Shown here piece after piece: positions 32,589 through 40,081 of a stretch of 64,000 nt of DNA. Made by a program: the position numbers and the translations under genes. Source of the DNA: Streptosporangiaceae bacterium (GTDB taxonomy: Bacteria; Actinomycetota; Actinomycetes; Streptosporangiales; Streptosporangiaceae). The stretch's first letter is position 1. Each line of letters opens with the position of its first letter. Where the stretch lies: positions 1-64,000 of the forward strand of contig JAFARZ010000303.1 in NCBI GenBank assembly GCA_019245115.1. The letters are read 5' to 3'. The notes beneath the pieces were generated by a model that had not been told where the DNA came from, did no database searches, and saw only the letters and a list, made by a program, of their open reading frames with translations.

Positions 32589-33733
32589 CAACCGAGCATC
32601 CTTTCCGCGCACGCGGCCTGCCGTGCGGCGATCCGTTCCGACCATTCGCTGGGTGTCACGCGGGCCTGCTCGTAATACGGCAGCCGGGTAGGGAGGTCAG
32701 CGACCGGCAGCACCTCGGCCGTCGGCCCGTCGTCGGGGGTGAGGTCGCGGGTGAGCCGCTGCCAGCGCAACTGGATGTAGCCGTGGCTGTGCCCGGTCCG
32801 TTCCAGCCAGTTGACGACGCCGGGATCTTGTTCGCTGATCACGAAGCGCAGCCTGCCGTCCGGGTCGATCCGGGCCTGGTCGGCGGTGAGGCTGGTCTGG
32901 TGGTTGATGTAGTCCAGCGATACGTACCACATGCTGCCAAGCTGGATGCCCTGGTAGGGGGCCACGTCCGGGCCCGCGTCGGGCACGGTCACCAGCATCG
33001 CCTGGTCATCGGCCAGGTCGTAATGGCCGATCGAGGAGAACTGGGTGGCCAGGCCGCCCGGGGTCAGGCGGGGGGCTGTCAGCGTGTTGACCGGCTCGTT
33101 CAGGTAGAACCATTCGGGAAAGGCAAGGAACGTCCGCAGCCGGGACAGCAGGATCTTGCCCGCCGTCCGGTACCTTCTGGCCGCCAGGGAGGTGTCGGTC
33201 ACCGGGACGGGCGCGCCGCCCACCTGGTCCGCGCGGCGGATGCGGATGGTGCCGCGCCGCTCGGTGGTCCAGTCGCTGTAGACCTCGCGAACGATGAGCA
33301 TCGCCGAGCCCGGCGGCGGCTTCAGCCGGAACTCGTACGAGCCGTCGGCGGCGATGTCGAGTTCCCTGTCGTCGAACGCGGTCATGCTTTCCGGCACCTG
33401 GACGGGGGAGTAGTCGCCGTTGACGATCTGGAAGTTGAGATCCGTGGTGGTGCCGCGCTGCCCGGTCACCACGTACTCCGCGTCGTCGCGCAGGTAGGCG
33501 TGGAAGTACAGCGTGTCCGGGTTGTCCAGCCCCATCTTCGCGGACGGCCCGGTCGAGGAGATGAAGGCGGGAAAGTCGCGCTCGTACGCCCACGCCATCC
33601 GCAGCGAGGCCTGGATGGAGCCGGCCAGGTATTCGTAGCCTTCGGCAAGGTCCTGCTCGGACTTGACGTGCGGCGCGCTCGCGATGAGCTGCTCCGCCTC
33701 GGCTACCGCGTCATTGAACGGCAGCGTCAGCAT
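32588..33733 (-). CDS. DUF1214-domain protein (Rv3531c-like)
   Basis: The 381-residue protein contains a DUF1214-type beta-rich domain. Recognisable stretches are NPDTLYFHAYLRDDAEYVVTGQRGTTTDLNFQI and the later QGIQLGSMWYVSLDYINHQTSLTADQ and WLERTGHSHGYIQLRW. No signal peptide or membrane segment is visible. The domain's activity is not established. It has been seen with DUF1254 and in sterol gene clusters. It overlaps the upstream SnoaL gene by 23 nt and the SDR by one base, so stoichiometric expression is expected. A structural or ligand-binding role for CoA-bound sterol intermediates is only a guess. Confidence 0.82.
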   Translation of the reverse strand: MLTLPFNDAVAEAEQLIASAPHVKSEQDLAEGYEYLAGSIQASLRMAWAYERDFPAFISSTGPSAKMGLDNPDTLYFHAYLRDDAEYVVTGQRGTTTDLNFQIVNGDYSPVQVPESMTAFDDRELDIAADGSYEFRLKPPPGSAMLIVREVYSDWTTERRGTIRIRRADQVGGAPVPVTDTSLAARRYRTAGKILLSRLRTFLAFPEWFYLNEPVNTLTAPRLTPGGLATQFSSIGHYDLADDQAMLVTVPDAGPDVAPYQGIQLGSMWYVSLDYINHQTSLTADQARIDPDGRLRFVISEQDPGVVNWLERTGHSHGYIQLRWQRLTRDLTPDDGPTAEVLPVADLPTRLPYYEQARVTPSEWSERIAARQAACAERMLG

Positions 33734-34193
33734 CTAGCTTCGCGATCAGCTTGTAGCTGGGCAGGTCGTCCAGCGACATCATGGCCTCGTAGGTCCGCGC
33801 GTAGCCGGTGTGCGCGATGCGCCAGCGGCCGTCGGTACCGCGCTCGTACCGGTCGTGATAGAACGCCGCGCCGGTGACCACCATGCGGTACCTGGTGGCG
33901 ATCACCGTGTCGGTGAACGACCAGATGCCGGTGGCCGTGTCGCCGTCCACGGTGATTTCCGGCTGGCCGGCGGCGTGCACGGTGAGGATCTCCGGTCCGA
34001 GGTTGTCGCGGAAGAACGCGACGATCTCTTCCCGCCCGTTCATCTTCAGCGGCTTGCCGTAGGCCATGGTGCCGTAGTCGACGGTGGCGTCCTCGGTGAA
34101 CGTGTCGCCGATCTCGTCCCACAGCTTGGTGTCCACGCAGCGGAGGTAGCGGTATTTCACCTGGCGGATCTCTTCCAGGGTGTCATGGTCCAT
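33711..34193 (-). CDS. SnoaL/NTF2-like protein, copy 1
   Basis: The 160-residue protein has a cone-shaped NTF2-like fold pattern: EEIRQVKYRYLRCVDTKLWDEIGDTFTEDATVDYGTMAYGKPL, then WSFTDTVIATRYRMVVTGAAFYHDRYER and RWRIAHTGYARTYE. The family includes steroid isomerases and dehydratases. Asp and His positions compatible with catalysis are present (D near residue 37, H near 130), but the reaction is not assignable. It is first in the operon. Its start is only 12 nt from KstR-type operator 3, and a -10-like TAAGCT lies 7 nt before the ATG, so the mRNA may be leaderless. It is closely similar to the protein at 39433-39918. Confidence 0.85.
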   Translation of the reverse strand: MDHDTLEEIRQVKYRYLRCVDTKLWDEIGDTFTEDATVDYGTMAYGKPLKMNGREEIVAFFRDNLGPEILTVHAAGQPEITVDGDTATGIWSFTDTVIATRYRMVVTGAAFYHDRYERGTDGRWRIAHTGYARTYEAMMSLDDLPSYKLIAKLDADAAVQ

Positions 34194-34204
34194 GGACTCA
34201 AGCT

Positions 34205-34218
34205 TAGAACGTGTTCTA
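34205..34218. promoter_or_regulatory. KstR-type operator 3
   Basis: TAGAACGTGTTCTA, a full match, lies in the 35-bp gap between the divergent SnoaL operon and the LLM oxidoreductase. The 19 bp AGAACGTGTTCTAGTTTTG is shared exactly with operator 4. Confidence 0.87.
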
Positions 34219-34228
34219 GTTTTGGGGA

Positions 34229-35122
34229 ATGCGATTCACTTATGCGGAGTCGATGACGGATCCGGCCTTCTACGCTCCGCTGGCGCGAGCCGCGGAGGAC
34301 GCCGGATACCACTCGATGGTCATCCCGGACAGCATCTGCTATCCCGAGCACTCCGACAGCGTGTACCCGTTCAACCCGGACGGCACCCGGGAGTTCCTGG
34401 AGGACAAGCCGTTCATCGAGCCGTTTTCGCTGATCCCCGCCCTCGGTGCGGTGACGGAACGGATGAAGTTCATCACGTTCGTGCTGAAGCTCCCGGTGCG
34501 CAATCCGGTGCTTACGGCCAAGCAGGCGACCTCGACGGCGGTGCTCACCGGCGGTCGGCTGGTGCTGGGCGTCGGCACGAGCCCCTGGCGCGAGGACTAC
34601 GACGTGCTGGCCCCTGGATGGGCAGACCAGCTCTGGGCCAGCCGCGGTCGCCGGATGGACGAGTACATCGAGATGCTGCGCGGGCTGGCGGCCGGCGGCT
34701 ACTTCGAGTTCCACGGCAAGACCTACGACCTGCCGCCGGTCAAGATGGCGCCGGTGCCCGCCGAGCCGATCCCGGTGCTGATCGGCGGCCACGCCGACGC
34801 CGCGCTCCGGCGTGCCGCCCGGTTGGGTGATGGCTGGATGCACGGCGGCGGCGATCCGGCCGGACTGCCCCGCCTGCTCGCCCGCCTGGCCGAGTTCCGC
34901 CGCGCCGAGGGCACGGAGTCACGCCCGTTCGAGGTCCATGTGATCTCCATGGACGCCTACAGCGTCGACGGCGTGCGGCGCCTGGCGGATCAAGGCGTGA
35001 CCGACGTGATCGTGGGCTTCCGCTGGCCGTACGTCACCGGCCCGGACACCGAGCCGCTAACGGCCAAGGTGGACAACCTGCGCCGCTACGCCGAGGACGT
35101 GATCGTCAAGGTGACGAGCTAG
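34229..35122 (+). CDS. LLM-class F420-dependent oxidoreductase (TIGR03619 type)
   Basis: This 297-residue enzyme has the luciferase-like (beta/alpha)8 fold. Typical blocks are ALGAVTERMKFITFVLKLPVRNPVLTAKQATSTAVLTGGRLVLGVG and PIPVLIGGHADAALRRAARLGDGW. F420 rather than FMN is expected from the subgroup, but this is inferred. M. tuberculosis encodes an F420-type LLM (Rv3520c) in its sterol cluster. It is divergent from the SnoaL operon. A -10-like TAGTTT ends 6 nt before the ATG, which suggests a leaderless transcript repressed when KstR occupies operator 3. Its last codons overlap the convergent FkbM gene by 4 nt. Confidence 0.88.
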   Translation: MRFTYAESMTDPAFYAPLARAAEDAGYHSMVIPDSICYPEHSDSVYPFNPDGTREFLEDKPFIEPFSLIPALGAVTERMKFITFVLKLPVRNPVLTAKQATSTAVLTGGRLVLGVGTSPWREDYDVLAPGWADQLWASRGRRMDEYIEMLRGLAAGGYFEFHGKTYDLPPVKMAPVPAEPIPVLIGGHADAALRRAARLGDGWMHGGGDPAGLPRLLARLAEFRRAEGTESRPFEVHVISMDAYSVDGVRRLADQGVTDVIVGFRWPYVTGPDTEPLTAKVDNLRRYAEDVIVKVTS

Positions 35123-35895
35123 GCCTCACGCCGGAACAGCACCGAGTTGACGTAGCGTTCGCGAGGCCTGATCAGCCGTCCGAACAGGCTCCGCTCCGCG
35201 ACGTGCGCGTTCGCCCGCTGGTGACCGGCCAGGTCGAAGCCGCTGAGCGGAACCCAGTCCCGGCCGGCCAGCACGCTGCCGGCATATCCCCACCCGGCGA
35301 GCATGCCGGTGACCTCGTCGATGCGCTGGTGCCGCGTCTCCAGCTCGACCATCAGCAGCGGGGAGTCGCGACGGATCGTCCGCTCGGCGCCGCGCAGGGC
35401 GGCGGCCTCGTGGCCCTCGACGTCCACCTTGATCAGACGCACGTCGGTCAGGCCCAGGCTGTCGATGGTCAGCCGCCGCACGGTGACCGACTGCTCCGTA
35501 GGGTGCTCGAGCGAGGCCAGGCCTTCGGCGCCGCGGCCGCCTCCGGGCAGCCAGAGAGTAGCCGTTCCCGGCTGGTCGGACGCGGCCGCTTCGACGATTT
35601 CCGCGGCCGGCAGGCCGGCGCGCAGCATGCGGGCCATGGCCGGGTTCGCCTCAATGGTCACCACCCGGTCCGCGAGCTTGAGAAGCCTGGCCGTCCACGG
35701 CCCGTACCACGCGCCCACGTCTACCGACGTGCCGCCACGCGGCGCCCAGCTCGCTACGCAGGCCAGCTCGGGTTCGAACCTGGGATAGATCCTCCGCATG
35801 GCCGCGGCAAAGGCGCGCTGCGGAACCACCCGGGCGACGGCTGACCGGGCTCGCGTACGCAGATCCGCGGTGATGTGGTCAAGATCCAGGGCCAT
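35119..35895 (-). CDS. FkbM-family methyltransferase
   Basis: A 258-residue SAM-dependent methyltransferase. The SAM loop is TSVDVGAWYGPWTARLL, followed by RVVTIEANPAMARML, VRLIKVDVEGHEAAALRGAE and LLMVELETRH. These are the canonical FkbM motifs. FkbM proteins O-methylate polyketides or sugars of surface polysaccharides. It stands at the edge of the envelope-glycan region and is divergent from a membrane protein gene, so methylation of a cell-surface glycan is plausible. A 34-bp palindrome lies in the shared upstream region. Confidence 0.88.
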   Translation of the reverse strand: MALDLDHITADLRTRARSAVARVVPQRAFAAAMRRIYPRFEPELACVASWAPRGGTSVDVGAWYGPWTARLLKLADRVVTIEANPAMARMLRAGLPAAEIVEAAASDQPGTATLWLPGGGRGAEGLASLEHPTEQSVTVRRLTIDSLGLTDVRLIKVDVEGHEAAALRGAERTIRRDSPLLMVELETRHQRIDEVTGMLAGWGYAGSVLAGRDWVPLSGFDLAGHQRANAHVAERSLFGRLIRPRERYVNSVLFRREA

Positions 35896-35924
35896 GAGGA
35901 CTACGTTACTCGTCGGTTAAGTTG

Positions 35925-35958
35925 ACGGGACACCAACACAGAGGTGTTAGTGTCCCGT
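35925..35958. promoter_or_regulatory. 34-bp operator-like palindrome abutting the start codon
   Basis: The left arm ACGGGACACCAACAC (35925-35939) and the right arm GTGTTAGTGTCCCGT (35944-35958) match at 14 of 15 inverted positions around AGAG. The ATG of the membrane protein gene follows at 35959 without a gap, and the divergent FkbM gene starts at 35895. The symmetry and position suggest binding by a dimeric repressor that blocks both promoters. An mRNA hairpin occluding translation is the alternative. It does not match the KstR pattern. Confidence 0.7.
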
Positions 35959-37524
35959 ATGCGACGGGACGTGGCGGCGCCGCTGGTGGGTCTGTGCCTG
36001 GGATTGCTGGCCCTCGGGCCTGGGCTGCGCCGCGGTTTCCTGCTCAGCTACGACATGGTGTTCGTGCCCAGGGAATCGTTCGCCACCGCGTTGCCGGGTC
36101 TGGCCCCGCCGCGCAACATGCCGAGCGACCTGGTGGTGGCCGTCGCCTCCCGGATACTGCCGGCCGACATCGTGCAGAAGGTCGTGCTGCTCGCGATCTT
36201 CGTGCTGGCCTGCTCCGGTGCGGCCGCTCTGCTGGACCGGGAGCCCGTCCTAGCGGGGCTCGCCGCCGGGGTGTTCTACACCTGGAACCCCTATGTCGGC
36301 GAGCGGCTGATCATCGGGCAGTGGGCCCTGCTGCTGGGCTACGCCGGCCTGCCCTGGGTGCTGCGAGCCACGCTCAACCCCGGCCTCGCGTCGCCGCGCG
36401 GTACCGGGCGGCTGATCCTGGCCCTGTTGCCCGCCGTCATCGGCGGATACACGGCCATGACGATCACCGCGCTGGTCATCGTGCCGGTCGCGCTGATGAC
36501 ACGGAATGCCGCCCGGGCCGCCGTCGCGCTGATCACCTTCGCGGTCGGCTGCCTGCCCTGGTTCATCCCATCCCTGCTGCACGCGGTGTACACCGACCCC
36601 GCGGGCGCGGCGGTGTTCGCGGCGCGAGCGGACACGCCGTTCGGCAGCCTCGGCAGCGTGGCGATGCTGGGCGGGATGTGGAATGCGCAGACGGTGCCCA
36701 GGGGATACGGCAGCGCGTGGTCGGCGCTGTGGCTCGTCATTGTCCTGATCGCGCTGACCGGCTACATCGTGTTCGGAGCCCGGGAACGAAGGTGGCCGGG
36801 TCTGGGCGTCGCGGCCGTCTTGGGCCTGCTAATCGCGTGCATCGGCCTCACCGCGCCCGGCCGGGACGCACTGCGATCGGTGATCAGCGCATGGCCGGCG
36901 ACCGGCGTGCTGCGCGAGGCGCAGCAGTTCGTGGCCCCCCTCGCCCTCGCCGAAGCCTGTGGATTCGGGCTGGTGGTTGCCTGGGCGTTGAACCCCAGTA
37001 CGTTCGTGGAAAAGGGGTTTGACTTTGCCGGAGGGACGCTGGGGGCGGTCGCTCTCGTGGTGCCAGTGGTGCTACTTCCCGGCCTGGCGTGGGGCGCCGG
37101 CGGTCACCTGCGGCCGACCTGGTATCCGGCGAGCTGGCTGGCCGCGGCACGAGCGATCGACGACAGTGCCGGACGCGGCGACGTGCTGCTGCTGCCGTGG
37201 GGGACCTATCGCAGGCCGCCGTGGAACCACGGCCAGCCGGTGCTCGACCCGTGGCCCAGGCTGCTGTCCCGGCCGGTGATCTGGAACGACGGAACCCAGG
37301 TCGGCGACGTCGCGCTCGTGCCCGATGACCCGCGGGCGCGGGCGCTGGACGGCCCGATCCAGGGGACCGGGCCGCTGACCGGGACGCTACGCGCCGCCGG
37401 GGTGCGGTTCGTGGTCGACGACGCGGACACGGGTCAGTCGCTCACGTCGGTCAGCCAGCGGCTGCCGGGGGCGGTGATGATGATCAGCCAGCCCGGGCTT
37501 ACCGTGTATTCGTTGCCTGGGTAA
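35959..37524 (+). CDS. Multi-pass membrane protein of the envelope locus (Rv0226c-like)
   Basis: The 521-residue protein has about 11 hydrophobic segments and a soluble C-terminal part from about residue 380 (LLPWGTYRRPPWNHGQPVLDPWPRLLSRPVIWNDG). The segment FYTWNPYVGERLIIGQWALLLGYAGLPW resembles the membrane core of AftD-type and YfhO-like GT-C proteins. It may be a GT-C glycosyltransferase or polyprenyl-glycan handling protein. By neighbourhood it corresponds to Rv0226c. No catalytic residue can be named. ATG 35959 is chosen because the palindrome occupies the bases before it. GTG 35944 would add five residues and place the palindrome arm in the coding region. Its 3' end overlaps the convergent Trm112 gene by 26 nt. 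Confidence 0.75.
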   Translation: MRRDVAAPLVGLCLGLLALGPGLRRGFLLSYDMVFVPRESFATALPGLAPPRNMPSDLVVAVASRILPADIVQKVVLLAIFVLACSGAAALLDREPVLAGLAAGVFYTWNPYVGERLIIGQWALLLGYAGLPWVLRATLNPGLASPRGTGRLILALLPAVIGGYTAMTITALVIVPVALMTRNAARAAVALITFAVGCLPWFIPSLLHAVYTDPAGAAVFAARADTPFGSLGSVAMLGGMWNAQTVPRGYGSAWSALWLVIVLIALTGYIVFGARERRWPGLGVAAVLGLLIACIGLTAPGRDALRSVISAWPATGVLREAQQFVAPLALAEACGFGLVVAWALNPSTFVEKGFDFAGGTLGAVALVVPVVLLPGLAWGAGGHLRPTWYPASWLAAARAIDDSAGRGDVLLLPWGTYRRPPWNHGQPVLDPWPRLLSRPVIWNDGTQVGDVALVPDDPRARALDGPIQGTGPLTGTLRAAGVRFVVDDADTGQSLTSVSQRLPGAVMMISQPGLTVYSLPG

Positions 37525-37714
37525 GCCTTTCGTGCTCCTCGTCGGACGCCGGCGCGGACTTGCCGGGCAGCATCACCGGAATGCCTTCCTCGATCCGGTA
37601 CAACCGGCGTAGCCGCGGGTTGTACAGCGCCGCTTCGCTGGGGAAGTAGAGCAACTCGCCCTTGTCGATGGGACACACCAGGATGTCCAGCAGCGCTTCC
37701 TCCAGAGCCATCAT
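37499..37714 (-). CDS. Trm112-family zinc-ribbon-like small protein
   Basis: A 71-residue protein of the Trm112/UPF0434 family (LLDILVCPIDKGELLYFPSEAALYNPRLRRLYRIEEGIPVMLPGKS). Eukaryotic Trm112 activates several methyltransferases, and bacterial members often adjoin methyltransferase genes. Here it is the last gene of an operon that also encodes a SAM methyltransferase, so a partner role is plausible. Only one of the usual Cys pair positions is visible, so a metal site is doubtful. ATG 37714 forms an ATGA overlap with the transporter stop. Confidence 0.85.
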   Translation of the reverse strand: MMALEEALLDILVCPIDKGELLYFPSEAALYNPRLRRLYRIEEGIPVMLPGKSAPASDEEHERLTQATNTR

Positions 37715-38670
37715 CGTCCCCTCATGTCGACCAGGTAGCTGGGCATCTCCGTCGTCATCGGCAGCTGTGCGGGCGCCGGTGGCGATGCCTGCTGCCTGGA
37801 CAGCGCGACGAGGACCACCCCGGCCATCGCGATGCCGCCAAGGCGCAGGCCGAGTTCACCCGGGCTGGACGGCAGCCGCTCGTGGAACAGCCAGGTCCCG
37901 GTGACCACGACGTACACACTGCCCGTGACGCTCGACACCGGGATCAGGATGGACGCGCGGCACGCTTGCAGCGCCACCTGGTACAGCAGCATCGCGATCG
38001 CCGCGCTGCCGAACAGGACGTACACATAGGGCGAGAAGGCGATGGCGATCACCAGGCTGGACAGGGTGTGGTGCGAGACGAGCACCGCGGACAGTCCCTT
38101 GATCGCGAGCCCGGACACGCCGTAGAGCAACCCGGTCCCCAGGCCATAGCAGATACCTGAGGCCGGGGTGCGGTGCTTGCGGGCGCCGGCCCGCAGCGAG
38201 CTGGCCCCGATGAGCAGGCCGAGCACGAACGACGGGACCATGACCGCCGCCATCAAGCGGGGGTCGGCATGATGCCCTGCCTTCGTGCTGGGACTGCCCG
38301 CGGACAGGGCCAGCAGGACCACGGCGACGCCCATCGTCGCCACGCACCAGAACTCGCCGCCGCCGAGGCGTTCGCGCAAGATGAGCCGGGACAGCACCAC
38401 GGTGAGCGCGATGCCGGAGGCCATCACCGGCTGCGCGACGTTGACCGGCTCCATCGTCAAGACGATGACCTGGAGGGCGAGTCCGGTGATCATCAGCGTG
38501 AAACCGGCCAGCCAGGCCGGATTGCCCAGCAGGCTGAAGACCAGGTGCACCACCCTGCGCAGGTTGATGGCCGGCATCCGGCTCAGCGCGCGTTTCTCCA
38601 GGATCAGGCCGAGGTTGTACGCCACCGCGGTCAGCAGTGCCAGGGGTATGCCGACGTACGCGCCCGTCAT
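37711..38670 (-). CDS. DMT/EamA-type 9-10 TM transporter
   Basis: This 319-residue membrane protein has about nine hydrophobic helices in two related halves (PLALLTAVAYNLGLILEKRAL at the start; QPVMASGIALTVVLSRLILRERLGG; SILIPVSSVTGSVYVVVTGTWLFHERLP). The ERL(G/P) after a helix in each half is the EamA hallmark. Such proteins export metabolites or flip lipid-linked sugars. Between a methyltransferase and Trm112 in an envelope locus, a lipid-linked substrate is possible. ATG 38670 gives a 4-nt overlap with the upstream methyltransferase. A longer N-terminus would overlap that gene and is rejected. Confidence 0.82.
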   Translation of the reverse strand: MTGAYVGIPLALLTAVAYNLGLILEKRALSRMPAINLRRVVHLVFSLLGNPAWLAGFTLMITGLALQVIVLTMEPVNVAQPVMASGIALTVVLSRLILRERLGGGEFWCVATMGVAVVLLALSAGSPSTKAGHHADPRLMAAVMVPSFVLGLLIGASSLRAGARKHRTPASGICYGLGTGLLYGVSGLAIKGLSAVLVSHHTLSSLVIAIAFSPYVYVLFGSAAIAMLLYQVALQACRASILIPVSSVTGSVYVVVTGTWLFHERLPSSPGELGLRLGGIAMAGVVLVALSRQQASPPAPAQLPMTTEMPSYLVDMRGR

Positions 38671-39422
38671 CCGGTGCGCCTCATGATCAGCAGGAGGTTC
38701 CAGGTGGCGACCTCGCGTATCCCGGGAAGCCGGACGATCGGGCGGCTCCAGGCGGGATAGTAGCGGGGGCGCGCGTCGACGATCTCGATGTCCGCCCGCG
38801 CCCGCAGCGCCCGCAGCGTCGGCCCGATGTGCACCCGGAACAGGTTCGTGCCGACCTCGTGCTTGGGCTTCTTCTGGTACCGCTTGACGTAGCGGCGCGC
38901 GGCGAAGCGCGGACCGGCATAGTGCCACGGCGACAGCTCGTGGCCGCCCCACGGGGAGTACCAGTTGGTGTAGGCCAGGTAGATCAGGCCGCCCGGCCGG
39001 GTGACCCGGATCATCTCCTCGATCAGCTTCAGCGGTTCCGGTACATGCTCGAGCACATTCGAGGAGAACACCAGGTCCGCGGCGCCGTCGCTGACCGGCA
39101 GCCAGAATCCATCCGCGATGACCGCGCCGGCCGGCACGGTCTTGCGGCTGCGGAGTTCGGCGGGGTCGGGTTCGAACAGGAAGCAGTTCGCCCCGCGCTC
39201 CCGGAAGGCGGCGGTGAACCAGCCACCCCCGCCGCCGATGTCCACCACCGTGCGGCCGGGCAGCTCGCAGTACTCGCTGACCTGCTGCACGGCGTCCTGC
39301 GCCAAGGTCGCGTAGTACAGCTCGGGATCGGTCTGCTCGCTCCGGAACAGCCGCAGCAGCCGCGCCGAGCGGGCCAGCCCCGCGTTGCCCGCCTTGTGGG
39401 CCAGCCCTGCGTTCCCCTGCAT
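38667..39422 (-). CDS. Class I SAM methyltransferase (Rv0224c-like)
   Basis: The 251-residue protein has motif I VVDIGGGGGWFTAAF, motif II CFLFEPDP, motif III VIADGFWLPVSDGAADLVFSSNVLEHVPEP and RVTRPGGLIYLAYTNWYSPWGG. This is the Methyltransf_11 pattern. The C-terminal part is basic (RRYVKRYQKKPKHE) and may contact membrane lipids. ATG 39422 is preferred. TTG 39449 would overlap the SnoaL gene by 17 nt. Rv0224c, which I recall in the same order beside Rv0225-Rv0227c, is the likely counterpart. A sterol- or glycan-lipid acceptor is inferred only. Confidence 0.85.
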   Translation of the reverse strand: MQGNAGLAHKAGNAGLARSARLLRLFRSEQTDPELYYATLAQDAVQQVSEYCELPGRTVVDIGGGGGWFTAAFRERGANCFLFEPDPAELRSRKTVPAGAVIADGFWLPVSDGAADLVFSSNVLEHVPEPLKLIEEMIRVTRPGGLIYLAYTNWYSPWGGHELSPWHYAGPRFAARRYVKRYQKKPKHEVGTNLFRVHIGPTLRALRARADIEIVDARPRYYPAWSRPIVRLPGIREVATWNLLLIMRRTG

Positions 39423-39432
39423 GCTGGGAATG

Positions 39433-39918
39433 CTACTGCTCGGTAGCAAGTTTTTGCAGCATCTTGAAGCTGGGCAGATCGTCCAGCGACACCATGGCCT
39501 CGTAAGTCCGGACGTATCCGGTGTGCGCGATCCGCCAGCGGTCGTCGCTGCCGCGTTCGTATCTGTCCTGGTAGAACGCCGCGCCTGTGATCATGATGCG
39601 GTGCTTGATGGCGATCATCGTCTCCTGGAGCGCCCATACTCCGCTCGCGGTGTTGCCCTGCACGTCGATCTCCGGCTGGCTCGCGGAATGGACGGTGATG
39701 ACGTCGGGGCCGAGCTTGGTGCGGAAGAACTCCGCGATTTTGGGGCGACCGCTGACCTCCAGCGGCTTGCCGTAGGCGATCGTCCCGTAGTCGACGGTGG
39801 CGTCCTCGGTCAGTGTGTCGCCGATCTGGTCCCACAGCTTCAGGTCGACACAACGGAGAAAGCGGTATTTCACCTGACGGATTTCTTCCAGGGCCTCGAG
39901 AGCTTCGACTGGGTCCAT
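39433..39918 (-). CDS. SnoaL/NTF2-like protein, copy 2
   Basis: A 161-residue NTF2-like protein, paralogous to the one at 33711-34193 over its whole length. Both contain EEIRQVKYR(Y/F)LRCVD, DATVDYGT and RTYEAM(M/V)SLDDLPS. ATG 39918 is preferred, since a start at 39954 would lie inside operator 4. It begins the operon SnoaL-methyltransferase-DMT-Trm112. The gene and its promoter segment are evidently a duplication of copy 1, now attached to a different set of genes. Confidence 0.83.
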   Translation of the reverse strand: MDPVEALEALEEIRQVKYRFLRCVDLKLWDQIGDTLTEDATVDYGTIAYGKPLEVSGRPKIAEFFRTKLGPDVITVHSASQPEIDVQGNTASGVWALQETMIAIKHRIMITGAAFYQDRYERGSDDRWRIAHTGYVRTYEAMVSLDDLPSFKMLQKLATEQ

Positions 39919-39952
39919 GTCCACCAGCTTGCTGTATCCGGTCGGCTGAAAC

Positions 39953-39966
39953 AAGAACGTGTTCTA
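39953..39966. promoter_or_regulatory. KstR-type operator 4
   Basis: AAGAACGTGTTCTA matches seven of eight fixed positions (first T is A). It lies 35 nt upstream of SnoaL copy 2 and 116 nt upstream of the divergent large membrane protein at 40082. Confidence 0.72.
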
Positions 39967-40081
39967 GTTTTGGTGTGCGGCGCGGCTGACCGGCGAGATC
40001 CCCCCAAGCACCGGCGAGGTCCCTCCGGAATCGGCTACCCGTGGCAGGTTACCCGACGGTATTATCGCCAAACCCGGAACA

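Noticed and set aside
37711-38952. Extended N-terminus for the DMT transporter (to 38952)
   Set aside because: The additional 94 codons are antisense-free but lie in another frame of the methyltransferase gene and are Arg/Ala-rich; ATG 38670 with a 4-nt overlap is better.
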